From assembly GCA_947473475.1 (NCBI GenBank), contig CANJBZ010000010.1, positions 33,588-97,587 on the forward strand: a stretch of 64,000 bases of DNA, read 5' to 3'. A program made the translations under genes and the position numbers. Under the pieces are notes generated by a model. That model saw only the letters and a list, made by a program, of their open reading frames with translations. It had not been told where the DNA came from and did no database searches. Of the stretch, positions 43,560 through 53,620 are shown one piece after another (position 1 is the first letter of the stretch; each line of letters begins with the position of its first letter). This stretch comes from Alphaproteobacteria bacterium (GTDB lineage: Bacteria; Pseudomonadota; Alphaproteobacteria; Micropepsales; Micropepsaceae).

Positions 43560-46445
43560 TCAGCCGATCAGGCGGGTGAAGATTTCCCGCACCTGCTGTT
43601 GTGTGTCTGTCAGAAGCGTTTCGAGTCCAGAAAACGTCGGCGCGTCGCCGCTGCGTGCCAGGAGAGCCTTCAAGCCGCGCGTAGCCTGTTCGGGCTTCAG
43701 CGTCCCCTCCAGCGCGATGCGTAGCACCTGCGTTAGCCCGTGCTCCAGCCGCGCCGCTGTGATCAGCACCTCAGCATCCGCAACACCAAGCAGTTCGGCC
43801 CGCGCGAGTTTTTCCAGTGCGGCAATCGTGTTCTGATCGAGAACACCGGGATGGACGGCCGCGTGGCAAAGCTGAAGCACCTGGGCGATGAATTCGATGT
43901 CAACCAAACCACCGGGTGCGAATTTGATGTCCCAAATGTCGCGTCCCGGAAATTGGGAGGCCAGCTTCTCGCGCATGGTGCGCGCATCCGACATGATCGT
44001 AGCCGGATCGACTGGCCGTGTAAGAGCCGCGCAAATCGCGTGCTCGACCTTCTGCCGCAACGCATCGGGGCCAGACAGCACGCGCGCCCGCGTCAGGGCC
44101 ATGCGCTCCCATGTCCATGATTTGGAGGCGTGATACTCCAGAAACGTATCGAGCCGCACCGCGACCGGCCCCTGATTCCCCGACGGGCGAAGCCGCATGT
44201 CCACATCGTACAAACGGCCTTCAGCCGTCATGGATGTGAGCGCCGCAATGAATCGCTGCGCCGCGCGCGCAAAATAACTCGACGCGACGAGCGGCCTCTT
44301 GCCGTCTGATGCCGGTGCCTCCGCGTCGTGGGAATAGATGAAAACAAGATCGAGATCGGACGTGGCCGTCATCTCGCGTCCGCCCAGTTTGCCTTGCGCG
44401 ATGACGGCAAACGCCCCGCCCGCCACATGGCCATGCGCGGCGATCATTTCGCGCATCACCGCCTCGTGCAGACCCGCGATCACGGTTTCAGCCACTGCCG
44501 TATAGGCAGGTCCGGCTTCTTCCGCGGCGCTGACGCCCTGAATGATTTGCACGCCGATGCGGAACGTTTCTTCCTTGGTGAAGCGTCGCGCGGCATCCAG
44601 TTCAGCTTCGTGGCTGGACACAAGCGAGATTTCCCCGGCGAAGCGTTGCTGCAATTCCTCGCGTGAAGGCGTCTGCGCCAGAAAGCCCGGATCGATCAGC
44701 GCATCCAGCACACTAGCGTGGCGTCCCAGGTAATCGGCGAGCTTGGGCGCCGATCCCGCAATTTCCGCCACCAGATCGAGCAGCTTGGGGTTGGCAAGCA
44801 GCATTGAAAACACCTGCACGCCCGCAGGCAGCCCCGACAAGAAGCGGTCGAAATGCGTGAACGCGGCATCGGGATCGGCCGTCTTCGCCAGTGCCTCCAG
44901 CAGAAGCGGCATCAGCTTGGTCAACAGCTCGCGAGCGCGCGCGCTTCGCGTGGCGCGAATACGCCCGTGATGCCAGCCACGAATGACCGCGGACATGTCG
45001 GCGGTGCGCTCGAAGCCCATGCGCGCCAGCGTCGTCCCTGTCTCGGGGTCTTCTTCCACGCCGGTGAAAACCAGACTTCCCGATTCGCTCGCCAGCGGCG
45101 CTTCGCTTTCGAACAGCCTCGCGTAGTGGCCTTGCACCGTGGTCAGTTGCGCACGCAGCGTCTGCTCAAACAAAGCCGTGTCGTCGAAGCCCGCAAACCG
45201 CGCCACATGGTCCAGGCCGTCGGGACTTCGTGGCAAAGTGTGCGTCTGCTGATCCTCGATCATCTGCAGGCGATGTTCGATCATGCGCAGGAAGCGATAG
45301 GCATCGGCCATGTCGCGCTCTGCGTCCGCCGAAATATGTCCACGGGCACGCAGCGCCGCGAGCGCGCCCAGCGTCGTTTGATCGCGCAAACCGCGGTCGC
45401 GGCCGCCGAGAATGAGTTGCTGCGTTTGCGCGAAAAACTCGATCTCACGAATGCCGCCGCGACCCAATTTGATGTTGTGGCCCGCGACCGCAATGCGGCC
45501 GTGGCCGGCATGGCTGTGGATTTGCCGTTTGATCGAATGGATGTCCTGAATGGCGGCATAGTCGAGATATTTGCGCCAGATAAAGGGCTCCATGTTCTTC
45601 AGGAATTGCGCGCCGGCGGTGCGATCGCCGGCGCATTGACGCGCTTTGATCCAGGCGGCGCGTTCCCAATTCTGTCCCATGCTCTCGTAATACATCTCGG
45701 CGGCCGCCGTGGAGATGGCGATCTGCGTGGCGCCCGCATCAGGCCGCAGCCGCAAGTCCACGCGAAACACGTACCCATCGGCGGTATGCTCCGCGAGTAG
45801 CTTCAACAAATTCTTGACGAGATCGACGGCGGCAAGCCGCTTTTCGCCGCGCTGCTGAAACGGGAAACGGTCTTCTTCATAGAAAACGACGAGGTCGATA
45901 TCGCTGGAATAATTCAGTTCGAACGCGCCCATCTTGCCCATGGCGAGAAAGACAAGGCCGGTCTGCTGTTCCCATTCGTCCGGCGTCTTCTTCTCGGCAG
46001 GCATTGCTTGGGCCGCCCGCAACAGCAGAAAGCGCAGCGCGCCTGTCACGCAGGAATCGGCAAAGCGCGTGAGAGCTTCCGTCACGGCCATCACGTCGAA
46101 ATGACCGGAGATATCCGCCAGCGCGATGGTGAGCGCGGCGCGGCGCTTGGCCACGCGCAACGCGCGCATAACGCTCGCTTCGTCTTCGGCATCCACGACG
46201 GAGAGCGCCTGCGCGTTGAGGTCCGCCAAAATGTCGTGCGGATCGCACGCCATCACCTCCGGCAGGAACGCGCTTTCCTTCAGCAGAAGGCGCGCCAGAA
46301 ACGGACTGTTGCCGGCCGTGGCTTCCAGCAGCGGGCGAATGGCCCCGTCCCGCGCGAAACGTGCAAGTTCCTCCAGCGTGCGCGATGCCCGGCCAGAATC
46401 GAATACCGGCGGCAAATTCGAGTGTGCGAAAAATACTGACGCCAT
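43560..46445 (-). CDS. glnE: glutamine synthetase adenylyltransferase/deadenylylase
   Basis: A 961-residue two-domain enzyme, full length. The N-terminal half has the deadenylylase nucleotidyltransferase (MGKMGAFELNYSSDIDLVVFY) and the C-terminal half the adenylyltransferase (GKLGGREMTATSDLDLVFIY, then YDVDMRLRPSGNQGPVAV). It switches glutamine synthetase off or on by adding or removing AMP, under PII control. It is last in a minus-strand run after a histidine kinase (31 nt gap), a gene order I know from other alphaproteobacteria. Confidence 0.97.
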   Translation of the reverse strand: MASVFFAHSNLPPVFDSGRASRTLEELARFARDGAIRPLLEATAGNSPFLARLLLKESAFLPEVMACDPHDILADLNAQALSVVDAEDEASVMRALRVAKRRAALTIALADISGHFDVMAVTEALTRFADSCVTGALRFLLLRAAQAMPAEKKTPDEWEQQTGLVFLAMGKMGAFELNYSSDIDLVVFYEEDRFPFQQRGEKRLAAVDLVKNLLKLLAEHTADGYVFRVDLRLRPDAGATQIAISTAAAEMYYESMGQNWERAAWIKARQCAGDRTAGAQFLKNMEPFIWRKYLDYAAIQDIHSIKRQIHSHAGHGRIAVAGHNIKLGRGGIREIEFFAQTQQLILGGRDRGLRDQTTLGALAALRARGHISADAERDMADAYRFLRMIEHRLQMIEDQQTHTLPRSPDGLDHVARFAGFDDTALFEQTLRAQLTTVQGHYARLFESEAPLASESGSLVFTGVEEDPETGTTLARMGFERTADMSAVIRGWHHGRIRATRSARARELLTKLMPLLLEALAKTADPDAAFTHFDRFLSGLPAGVQVFSMLLANPKLLDLVAEIAGSAPKLADYLGRHASVLDALIDPGFLAQTPSREELQQRFAGEISLVSSHEAELDAARRFTKEETFRIGVQIIQGVSAAEEAGPAYTAVAETVIAGLHEAVMREMIAAHGHVAGGAFAVIAQGKLGGREMTATSDLDLVFIYSHDAEAPASDGKRPLVASSYFARAAQRFIAALTSMTAEGRLYDVDMRLRPSGNQGPVAVRLDTFLEYHASKSWTWERMALTRARVLSGPDALRQKVEHAICAALTRPVDPATIMSDARTMREKLASQFPGRDIWDIKFAPGGLVDIEFIAQVLQLCHAAVHPGVLDQNTIAALEKLARAELLGVADAEVLITAARLEHGLTQVLRIALEGTLKPEQATRGLKALLARSGDAPTFSGLETLLTDTQQQVREIFTRLIG

Positions 46446-46476
46446 AGGTGCGGGTTACACCTTCAATCGGTCAGCT

Positions 46477-47910
46477 TCAATGCACGGGCTCGCTGACAAC
46501 TTCCCGCGCAGGCGCGGCTTTTCCCGGACGCGTGCCTTCCGGCACGCGTTTGAAGCTGAGCGTCGCGCGTAAACCCGGCTGATTGTCGTCGAAGCTGAGT
46601 TCGGCATCGTGCATCCGCGCGACGGCGGCGACGAGGCTGAGCCCCAGCCCGGTTCCCGGCGAATTGCGGCTCGACTCCAACCGTACGAACCGTTCGGTCA
46701 CGCGCGCGCGATCCTGTGCGGGAATGCCAGGGCCGTTGTCGGCAACAACCAGCGCCGGTCCGGACGGGTTGTTTTCCAGCGAAACGACAACCGTCCCGCC
46801 GGGTGGCGTGTACTTGATCGCGTTATCGACCAGATTGGCGAGCGCCTGCGAAACGAGATTGAGATTACCGCGGATGAACCCAGCGTCCGCCGCCTTCTTC
46901 ACCACAAAGCGGAGCTGCTTTTCTTCCGCCAACGGTCCGTATAATTCGCCGACGCCTTCGATGACGTCGCCAAGGCTCAAATTGTGCATCGTCTCGCGCA
47001 CGCTGCCCGCTTCGGCCTCCGCGATCAGCAGCAGCGCGTTGAAGGTTCCGATCAGACGGTCCGTTTCCTGTACCGCCGCATCGAAATCGCGCGCCGTTTC
47101 CGAATCCGCGGGCTGACGCATGGCGGCGAGTTCCAGCCTATTCCGCAACCGGTTGAGCGGCGAGCGCAAATCATGCGCCACATTGTCGGAAACCTCCCGC
47201 ATGCCATGCAGCAGCCGCTCGATACGGTCGAGCATGCGGTTGAGGTGCAGTGAAAGATCGTCGAACTCATCGCCTGCGCGCGTCACCGGCACGCGCAAGG
47301 ACAGGTCGCCGCCCATGATTTGCCGGCTGGTGCGGTTGATCAGTTCAAGCCGCTTGAGGAAGTTGTGGCTGACCAGCAAACCGCCGACCAGACCAAGCAC
47401 GATCATCAGCCCCGCGCCCCACAGCAGCGCCGTCTTGAAAACGTTTTCGAGCACACGCCGCTCTTCGACGTCGCGCGCGACCAACAGATAAAATCCTTGG
47501 GTGAGGGTAATGATACGCCCTCTGGCGCTGCGCAATTGCGCCGCGTTTCCGATGCGGCGCTCATAGCGGAACTCGACGAACCCGCCGTTGGTGGTGCTGA
47601 CTTGTGGCCAACCGTCGAGATTTCCCGCCAGCACCCGGCGGTTGCTGTTGGCGAGGAGATAAATTCCCTGCTCGCGCCGGGCCGAGCGGCCAATGATCGC
47701 GTCGGTTACGCCCGGCAGACCGAGCGTCGAATATTGTTCTTCAAGGCCGGTGATTTCGGCCTCGATGGTCTCGTCCGTCTCACGGTCGAGCACCAGCGAG
47801 GTGTTCCAGTAGACAAAGCCAACCAGCGCAAGTGTCGAAACCGCAAAGATCGCAAGATAGATGCCGACGATGCGGAACGCTTGTGTGCGAAGGAGTTTAG
47901 GCGTGCGCAC
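46477..47910 (-). CDS. sensor histidine kinase
   Basis: A 477-residue membrane kinase: helix at about 13-35 (FRIVGIYLAIFAVSTLALV), periplasmic domain to about 165, second helix (LLWGAGLMIVLGLVGGLLV), HAMP linker, phospho-acceptor His in VAHDLRSPLNRL, N box LANLVDNAIKYTPPG, G1 DNGPGIP and G2 GTGLGLSLV. It phosphorylates the OmpR-type regulator whose gene overlaps its start by 14 nt. In rhizobia a comparable pair lies at this position between degP and glnE; the signal sensed is unknown. Confidence 0.93.
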   Translation of the reverse strand: MRTPKLLRTQAFRIVGIYLAIFAVSTLALVGFVYWNTSLVLDRETDETIEAEITGLEEQYSTLGLPGVTDAIIGRSARREQGIYLLANSNRRVLAGNLDGWPQVSTTNGGFVEFRYERRIGNAAQLRSARGRIITLTQGFYLLVARDVEERRVLENVFKTALLWGAGLMIVLGLVGGLLVSHNFLKRLELINRTSRQIMGGDLSLRVPVTRAGDEFDDLSLHLNRMLDRIERLLHGMREVSDNVAHDLRSPLNRLRNRLELAAMRQPADSETARDFDAAVQETDRLIGTFNALLLIAEAEAGSVRETMHNLSLGDVIEGVGELYGPLAEEKQLRFVVKKAADAGFIRGNLNLVSQALANLVDNAIKYTPPGGTVVVSLENNPSGPALVVADNGPGIPAQDRARVTERFVRLESSRNSPGTGLGLSLVAAVARMHDAELSFDDNQPGLRATLSFKRVPEGTRPGKAAPAREVVSEPVH

Positions 47911-48574
47911 GGATCATATATCCCGCGCCACGAACGGTGTGGAGCAGCGGCGCTTCGAATCCTTTGTCGATCTTGGCGCGCAAACGGGAGATATGAACAT
48001 CGATGACATTGGTCTGGGGGTCGAAGTGATATTCCCAGACATTCTCCAACAGCATGGTGCGCGTGACAATCTGTCCAGCGTGCCGCATCAAATATTCCAG
48101 CAGACGGAACTCGCGGGGCTGAAGTTCGATCGCCGAACCGTTGCGCTTGGCGGTGCGGGACAAGAGGTCAAGCTCAAGATCGCCGACCGAAACCCGGGTT
48201 TTCACCGATCCGGGATCGCGGCGCCGCACCAAGGCATCCAAGCGAGCCAGCAGCTCGGCAAAGGCGTAGGGTTTGGTCAGATAATCATCGCCCCCGGCGC
48301 GCAGGCCCTTGATGCGGTCATCCACATCGGACAGCGCGCTCAGGAACAGCACCGGCGTGTTGTTGCGCTCCTCGCGCATCTTGCCGACCAGCCGCAAACC
48401 ATCCAGCTTGGGCAGCATCCGGTCGACGATCGCGACGTCGTAGGGCCGCGACAGCGCCAGGGTTAAGCCCGTCTCGCCTTCGCCGGCTTCGTCGACCACA
48501 TGGCCGGCCTCTTTGAGACCTTTAACCAGATACCTCTGTGCTTCGAGATCATCCTCTACCACCAGAACGCGCAT
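47897..48574 (-). CDS. OmpR-family response regulator
   Basis: A 225-residue regulator: receiver domain with acidic pocket VVEDD, phospho-acceptor Asp51 in AIVDRMLP, Lys in DYLTKPYAF, and a winged-helix DNA-binding domain ending IDVHISRLRAKID...VRGAGYMI. ATG 48574 is chosen because GGCGAGGAG lies 6 nt upstream; ATG 48580 would touch that site. It is followed by its kinase, overlapping by 14 nt, and preceded by the degP protease gene, a probable target or partner in envelope stress control. Confidence 0.95.
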   Translation of the reverse strand: MRVLVVEDDLEAQRYLVKGLKEAGHVVDEAGEGETGLTLALSRPYDVAIVDRMLPKLDGLRLVGKMREERNNTPVLFLSALSDVDDRIKGLRAGGDDYLTKPYAFAELLARLDALVRRRDPGSVKTRVSVGDLELDLLSRTAKRNGSAIELQPREFRLLEYLMRHAGQIVTRTMLLENVWEYHFDPQTNVIDVHISRLRAKIDKGFEAPLLHTVRGAGYMIRAHA

Positions 48575-48677
48575 GTGCATCTCCTCGCCGGGCGGGATGC
48601 CCGATCGAAAACCGATTGATTGAACCGCGACCTGCGGCGGCACGGGGAGGGCGAAACGCCGCCGCGGGCCGCGGAAG

Positions 48678-48708
48678 AGCCGCCGCCGGGAGTTACCCGG
48701 CAGCGGCT
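48678..48708. terminator. hairpin after degP (no T tract)
   Basis: AGCCGCCGCCGGG, loop AGTTA, CCCGGCAGCGGCT: a stable stem with one mismatch, starting 7 nt after the degP stop. There is no T run on either strand, so it may be an mRNA-stabilising or processing hairpin rather than a true terminator. Confidence 0.5.
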
Positions 48709-48714
48709 TAAACT

Positions 48715-50391
48715 TCAGCTTTTGGTGACTTTAAGGGCCACGTAGTGCTGGCCCTGATCGCCGGAGACGAGAAGCAGCACGCTTTCGCGTCCTGCCTTCC
48801 TGGCGTCGGCGACACCCTGCTCAACATCGCCAGGGTTACGCACATTGCGGTTGCCGACCTGGACGATGACATCGCCCGGACGGAATCCCTTGTCAGCGGC
48901 TTCGCTGTTGGGATCGACGGACGAAACGACAACGCCGCCCGTAACCTTTTCATCGACATTGAACTGCTCGCGGGTCTCGGCTGTGAGCTGCATCAGCTCC
49001 ATTCCGAGCGCGGCTTGAGCCACTTGGCGGGCAGCACCGCGATCCGCGCCGCCTTTGGGCTGCGGCTTGTCGGCGCTTGCCACCTGATCCGGGCGCGGAG
49101 CGATGACGGCGACGACATTGCGCTTTTGGCCTTCCCGAAGAACGGAGAAGTCCGCCTTTTCGCCGGCGCGTAACCCTGCGACTTTCCGCGTCAGATCGCG
49201 GTTGTCGTCCACTTCCGAACCGTTCATGCCAAGGATCACGTCGCCCTGCTTGAAGCCGGCTTTGGCGGCTGGGCTGTCTTCCACAACGCTGGCGACGATC
49301 GCGCCTTTGGCGTTGCCGACGCCCAGGCTGGAGGCCATGTCCGGCGTGAGGTTCTGGATCTGGACGCCCAGCCAGCCGCGGCTGACATTGCCGTGGTCCT
49401 TAAGCTGATCGACGATGCCTCTGACGGTCGAAGCCGGAATGGCAAAGCCGATGCCGACCGAGCCGCCAGACGGCGAGAAGATGGCCGTGTTCATGCCGAT
49501 CACGCGGCCCGTCAGGTCGAAGGTTGGCCCGCCGGAATTGCCCTGGTTGATGGGCGCGTCGATCTGGATGTAATCCGTGTACGGACCGCTTCCGATGTCG
49601 CGGCCGATCGAGGAGACGATACCGGCCGTCACCGTTCCGCCCAGGCCGAAGGGATTGCCGACCGCCACGACCCAATCGCCGACGCGCAGACGCCGGTCGT
49701 CACCGAGCGCGACGATGGGCATGTCCTTCACGCCGTCCACTTTGATGAGCGCGACGTCGGTTTCCTTGTCGGCGCCGATCAGATGCGCCTCATACTCGCG
49801 GCCGCTGGGCAGCTTGATGGAGATCTTCTTGGCGTCTTCGATAACGTGGTTGTTGGTGACGATGTAACCGGTCGGGTCGATGATGAAGCCCGAGCCCATC
49901 GCCTGCGAACGCTGCGGCGCCTGTTGCCGGTTGCCGCCACCGCGGCCCCCACGGCCACCGCCGCCCTGACCTTGTCCCTGCCCATCGCCGCCGAACTGCC
50001 GGAAGAAATCCCGGAAGGGCGCCGGAACGTCGTCAAGGCCGCCGGCGGCTTGTGCGCCGGCTGTCTCGCGGTCCACGACGACCGTCACCACGGCAGGGCT
50101 CACATGCTCCACCAGATCGGCGAAGCTGAAGGGCGAGCCCTGATCGACCAGACGGGGCGGGTTGGCCTGCTGGCGTCCCGTCACAGCCGCCACGTTGCGC
50201 AGCCCGTCGGCCGGCAACTCGGTGTACGAGAATGTCTGTCTCGGAATGAAGCCCTCGCTGACGCGGTCTTTGCCGAGCAAAAATCCGCCCGCGCCAAACG
50301 ACATCGCCGCAATGGCGGCGACGGCCACGCCCATGCGAAGCGCGCGCCGGGAGGTATGAGAGGGATTGGAATTCGGTGTTTCGTTTGTCAT
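48715..50391 (-). CDS. degP: Do/DegP-type periplasmic serine protease
   Basis: A 558-residue HtrA protease. An N-terminal hydrophobic segment (MGVAVAAIAAMSFGAGGFLLG) acts as signal or anchor. The trypsin-like domain holds the triad His in TNNHVIEDA, Asp in TDVALIKVD and Ser in GNSGGPTFD, and a Gly/Arg/Gln-rich insertion sits just before it (GGGRGGRGGGNRQQ). Two PDZ domains follow (GWLGVQIQ...GVVVSSVDPNSEAA). It degrades or refolds damaged envelope proteins. It lies between the cytochrome maturation genes and a two-component system. Confidence 0.95.
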   Translation of the reverse strand: MTNETPNSNPSHTSRRALRMGVAVAAIAAMSFGAGGFLLGKDRVSEGFIPRQTFSYTELPADGLRNVAAVTGRQQANPPRLVDQGSPFSFADLVEHVSPAVVTVVVDRETAGAQAAGGLDDVPAPFRDFFRQFGGDGQGQGQGGGGRGGRGGGNRQQAPQRSQAMGSGFIIDPTGYIVTNNHVIEDAKKISIKLPSGREYEAHLIGADKETDVALIKVDGVKDMPIVALGDDRRLRVGDWVVAVGNPFGLGGTVTAGIVSSIGRDIGSGPYTDYIQIDAPINQGNSGGPTFDLTGRVIGMNTAIFSPSGGSVGIGFAIPASTVRGIVDQLKDHGNVSRGWLGVQIQNLTPDMASSLGVGNAKGAIVASVVEDSPAAKAGFKQGDVILGMNGSEVDDNRDLTRKVAGLRAGEKADFSVLREGQKRNVVAVIAPRPDQVASADKPQPKGGADRGAARQVAQAALGMELMQLTAETREQFNVDEKVTGGVVVSSVDPNSEAADKGFRPGDVIVQVGNRNVRNPGDVEQGVADARKAGRESVLLLVSGDQGQHYVALKVTKS

Positions 50392-50502
50392 CGCAGCGTT
50401 CCCATGAGGGTGTGGTTGGGAGCATTCCCCAGCTTGATGGCTAAGATAATGCCGAATTATTGCTCTACAATTGCGTAAAGATTAATCTTTAGACAGAAAG
50501 CA

Positions 50503-50961
50503 CTAAATCGATGCGTCAAGGTCGCCTGCTGGATCCGTCGCGAGGCGGCGGCGTGCCCGCAAGACAGTCACGCCAATCACCCCCGCTCCGGCCAGCACCA
50601 GAATAGCAGGCCCGAACCAGAGAAACGCTGTGTCCTGCTGCACCGGCGGGTTCATCAGAACGAAGACGCCGTAGCGAGCGACGAGGAAGTCCTTGATGTC
50701 GTCGTCCGACATCCCCTGCTGGATTTGTACCCGTATGAGGCGGCGTAAATCGGTGGCGAGGTCTGCATTGGATTCGTCGATGGATTGGCCTTGGCAGACC
50801 AGGCAGCGAAGTTCTTTCTGAAGCGACTTGGCTCTGGCCTCCAGAACCGGGTCCGTCAGCGGCGCCACATAGGTGCCGCGCTCCTCAGCGGCGCGAGCGG
50901 GCGCAGAGAGCCCTGCGCCCAGAAACACGCTTGCGGCCAAGACGAATGCCAGTGCCCTCAC
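50503..50961 (-). CDS. ccmH: cytochrome c maturation protein CcmH/CycL
   Basis: A 152-residue protein: signal peptide (ALAFVLAASVFLGAGLSAPARA), the redox motif LRCLVCQGQSI, and a membrane helix near residues 115-135 (FLWFGPAILVLAGAGVIGV). CcmH reduces the apocytochrome haem-binding cysteines and works with CcmF in haem attachment in the periplasm. GTG 50961 starts 7 nt after the ccmF stop. The thioredoxin-like ccmG/dsbE often placed between ccmF and ccmH is absent here. Confidence 0.95.
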   Translation of the reverse strand: MRALAFVLAASVFLGAGLSAPARAAEERGTYVAPLTDPVLEARAKSLQKELRCLVCQGQSIDESNADLATDLRRLIRVQIQQGMSDDDIKDFLVARYGVFVLMNPPVQQDTAFLWFGPAILVLAGAGVIGVTVLRARRRLATDPAGDLDASI

Positions 50962-50968
50962 GGCTTGG

Positions 50969-52933
50969 TCACTCCGCAGGCTCCGAAACAGCCGCCGATG
51001 TGCGGGCCACGCGCACTCTGTTGGCGATACGCCCGCCGAGCGCCACGAAACCGCCGCACGCCATAACGAGTGCGCCCAGCCAGATAAACGGCGCCAGCGG
51101 ATTGACGTAAGCGCGCACCACCCAGCCGCCGCCGTCGCGCTGATCGGCCAGCACCACGTACAAATCCGAGATGACCGTGGTGCGGATGGAAGACTGTGTC
51201 GTCACCTGCTGCTCGACCGGATAGTTGCGCTTTTCAGGATGCACGACAGTGATCGTCTTGCCGCCCGACATGACGGTGATAGAGGCCTGGTCCGCGAAGT
51301 AATTCGGCCCCTCGATACGCTGGGTCGAATCCAGGCGCAGCGAGTAACCGGCAATGTTCATGGACTGGCCCGGCGCCAGGACCGCGATGGCCTCGCTTTT
51401 CCACACGGCCGTACCGGCAACGCCAAGCGCGACAACGCCGAGGCCCGCATGCGCCAGCGCAACGCTCCACGCACCCGGCGGCAAGAATGAAAGTTTGCGC
51501 CAGCTGCCGGCCCGGCGCGCCAGATCGGTAACGGAACCCGCGATCAGCCAAACGCCCAGCATCACCGCCAGCAGACCAAGCACGGACAGCGGCTGTACAA
51601 TTGCCAGCGCCGCGAGCAGGGCCACGACCGCCGCGGCGAAAGCGTATCGCAAAGCGTACAGACCCGCGCGCAAGTCCGACCGCCGCCAAAGGGAAATGGG
51701 ACCCAGCGGCATGACCATCGCCAGCAATGCCAGCATCGGCACCACGGTTGCCGCGTAGTATGGCGGGCCGACGGAAATCTTGATGCCCTCGGTAGCGTCC
51801 AGTACCAGCGGATAAAGTGTGCCGGTCAGGATCGTGGCGGCTGCAACCGTCAGCAGCAGGTTGTTGATGAGAATGCCGGTCTCGCGGCTCGCAAGATCGA
51901 AGGGCGCACCGGGCGTCAGCTTCGGCGCGCGCCAGGCAAACAACACCAGCGGCGCGGTGATTGCCACGAACAGAATCATCAGGATGAACAGCCCGCGCTT
52001 CGGATCGTTGGCGAAAGAGTGCACCGAGTTGAGCACGCCCGACCGCACCAGAAACGTGCCGATCAGGCTGAACGAAAACGCCGTAATCGCCAGAAGCAGC
52101 GTCCAGCTCTTGAACGCGCCGGTCCGCTCGGTCGCCATCATGGAATGGATCAATGCGGTCGCGATCAGCCACGGCATCAGAGAGGCGTTCTCCACCGGAT
52201 CCCAGAACCAGAAACCGCCCCAGCCCAGCGTGTAGTAGGCCCACCACGAGCCCGCCGCGATGCCGAGTGTCAGCGCCGTCCACGCCGCTGTTGCGAAGGG
52301 CCGCGCGCGCCGCACCCAGGCGGCATCGTTGCGCTTATCGAGCAAGGCCGCGGCGGCAAAAGAAAACGCCGCCGACAATCCCACATAGCCCAAATAAAGC
52401 AGCGGCGGATGGAAGGCCAAACCCGGATCTTGCAGCAGCGGATTCAACCCGTTGCCTTCGAACGGCGGCGGATAAAGCCGCGCGAACGGGTTGGAGGTCA
52501 GCAGAACGAAAACGAGAAACGCGATCGCGACCAGCGCCTGCACACCGAGCGCGCGCGAGCCAAGCTCCGCGTTCGCCTGATGGTCCGTCGGCTGAGTCAT
52601 CGCAATGGCGGCGGAATAGATGGAAAGGATCAGCAGCCACAGCAGCATCGAGCCTTCGTGGTTTCCCCACACGCCCGAGATTTTATAGATGAGGGGCTTG
52701 GCGGTATGCGAATTCTCCGCCACCGCCCAGACTGAAAAGTCCGATATGACGTAGGCGTACATCAGCGTCGCAAACGCGAGCCCGATAAAGACGAAGCTGC
52801 CAAGGGCCGCGCCGCGTCCCATCGCCATGATACGCGCACTGCCGCGTGACGCGCCGTTGAAGCCGGCGAACGCCTGAACGAAGGAAAGAGCAAGCGCCAG
52901 ACAGAGCGCGAGCTGACCGAGTTCGCCGGTCAT
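50969..52933 (-). CDS. ccmF: cytochrome c haem lyase subunit CcmF/CycK
   Basis: A 654-residue integral membrane protein with about 14-15 helices and the CcmF haem-handling WWD domain (GGFWFWDPVENASLMPWLI) plus HPPLLYLGYVG. It forms the haem lyase with CcmH, taking haem from CcmE and attaching it to apocytochrome c. Its start overlaps the ccmE stop by 4 nt. Length fits the family. Confidence 0.97.
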   Translation of the reverse strand: MTGELGQLALCLALALSFVQAFAGFNGASRGSARIMAMGRGAALGSFVFIGLAFATLMYAYVISDFSVWAVAENSHTAKPLIYKISGVWGNHEGSMLLWLLILSIYSAAIAMTQPTDHQANAELGSRALGVQALVAIAFLVFVLLTSNPFARLYPPPFEGNGLNPLLQDPGLAFHPPLLYLGYVGLSAAFSFAAAALLDKRNDAAWVRRARPFATAAWTALTLGIAAGSWWAYYTLGWGGFWFWDPVENASLMPWLIATALIHSMMATERTGAFKSWTLLLAITAFSFSLIGTFLVRSGVLNSVHSFANDPKRGLFILMILFVAITAPLVLFAWRAPKLTPGAPFDLASRETGILINNLLLTVAAATILTGTLYPLVLDATEGIKISVGPPYYAATVVPMLALLAMVMPLGPISLWRRSDLRAGLYALRYAFAAAVVALLAALAIVQPLSVLGLLAVMLGVWLIAGSVTDLARRAGSWRKLSFLPPGAWSVALAHAGLGVVALGVAGTAVWKSEAIAVLAPGQSMNIAGYSLRLDSTQRIEGPNYFADQASITVMSGGKTITVVHPEKRNYPVEQQVTTQSSIRTTVISDLYVVLADQRDGGGWVVRAYVNPLAPFIWLGALVMACGGFVALGGRIANRVRVARTSAAVSEPAE

Positions 52934-53397
52934 GAATTACCGCCCTGGCCGGTTTGGCCTTCTTCCCAATGACCGGACCGCTTCAGGGCATCGACCACTT
53001 CGGGCGGCATATATTTCTCATCATGCTTGGCGAGAACCTCGCGGGCCTGAAAGACGCCGTCCATGCCGCGCGTGCCCATGGCGACCACACCCTGCCCTTC
53101 GCGGAACAGGTCCGGCAGCACGCCGGAATAAGCGACCGGCACGGTGTTCTTGCCGTCGGTCACGACGAAGTGGACTTCCAGACCCTTGTCCTTCTTGAAG
53201 CTTCCCTTTTCGACCAATCCGCCGACGCGGAAGATGCGGCCTTGCGGCACCTTCTCCGGATGATCGGCGATGTCGCTCGGGCTGTAGAAGAAAAGGACGT
53301 TGTCCTGCAGGGCGTAAACGGCAAGCGCCGCGGCGCCTCCGCCCGCAAGAAGCAGTGTAATCGCAAAGGCCAGGCGTCGTTGTTTTTTGGGGGTCAT
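52930..53397 (-). CDS. ccmE: haem chaperone CcmE/CycJ
   Basis: A 155-residue protein from ATG 53397: basic N-terminus, one membrane anchor (LAFAITLLLAGGGAAALAVY), an OB-fold domain (GRIFRVGGLVEKGSF...PVAYSGVLPDLFREGQGVV) and the haem-binding His in LAKHDEKYMPPEV. It carries haem covalently in the periplasm and hands it to CcmF, encoded next. In rhizobia a ccmI/cycH gene usually precedes it; here the upstream neighbour is the divergent acylase gene instead. Confidence 0.96.
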   Translation of the reverse strand: MTPKKQRRLAFAITLLLAGGGAAALAVYALQDNVLFFYSPSDIADHPEKVPQGRIFRVGGLVEKGSFKKDKGLEVHFVVTDGKNTVPVAYSGVLPDLFREGQGVVAMGTRGMDGVFQAREVLAKHDEKYMPPEVVDALKRSGHWEEGQTGQGGNS

Positions 53398-53620
53398 GTT
53401 CCGGCTCAAGGCGCAGCAGTGAATGCCAAGACGGCAGCAAATTACATTGTAGCGATAATCCCCGTCCAGCGGCGATGCTGGTATCACATTTCGGACAGGG
53501 GCAGCATTTCACGTTTGTTTGGGAAGGTTAGCACATCTAACGCGCCCCGGCTTGCCTTGCCCGAAAGCGCCCTTAAGGTCTATCAGTTGAGTCTGCGGCT
53601 CTCGCGGGCGGTCCAAGCCA

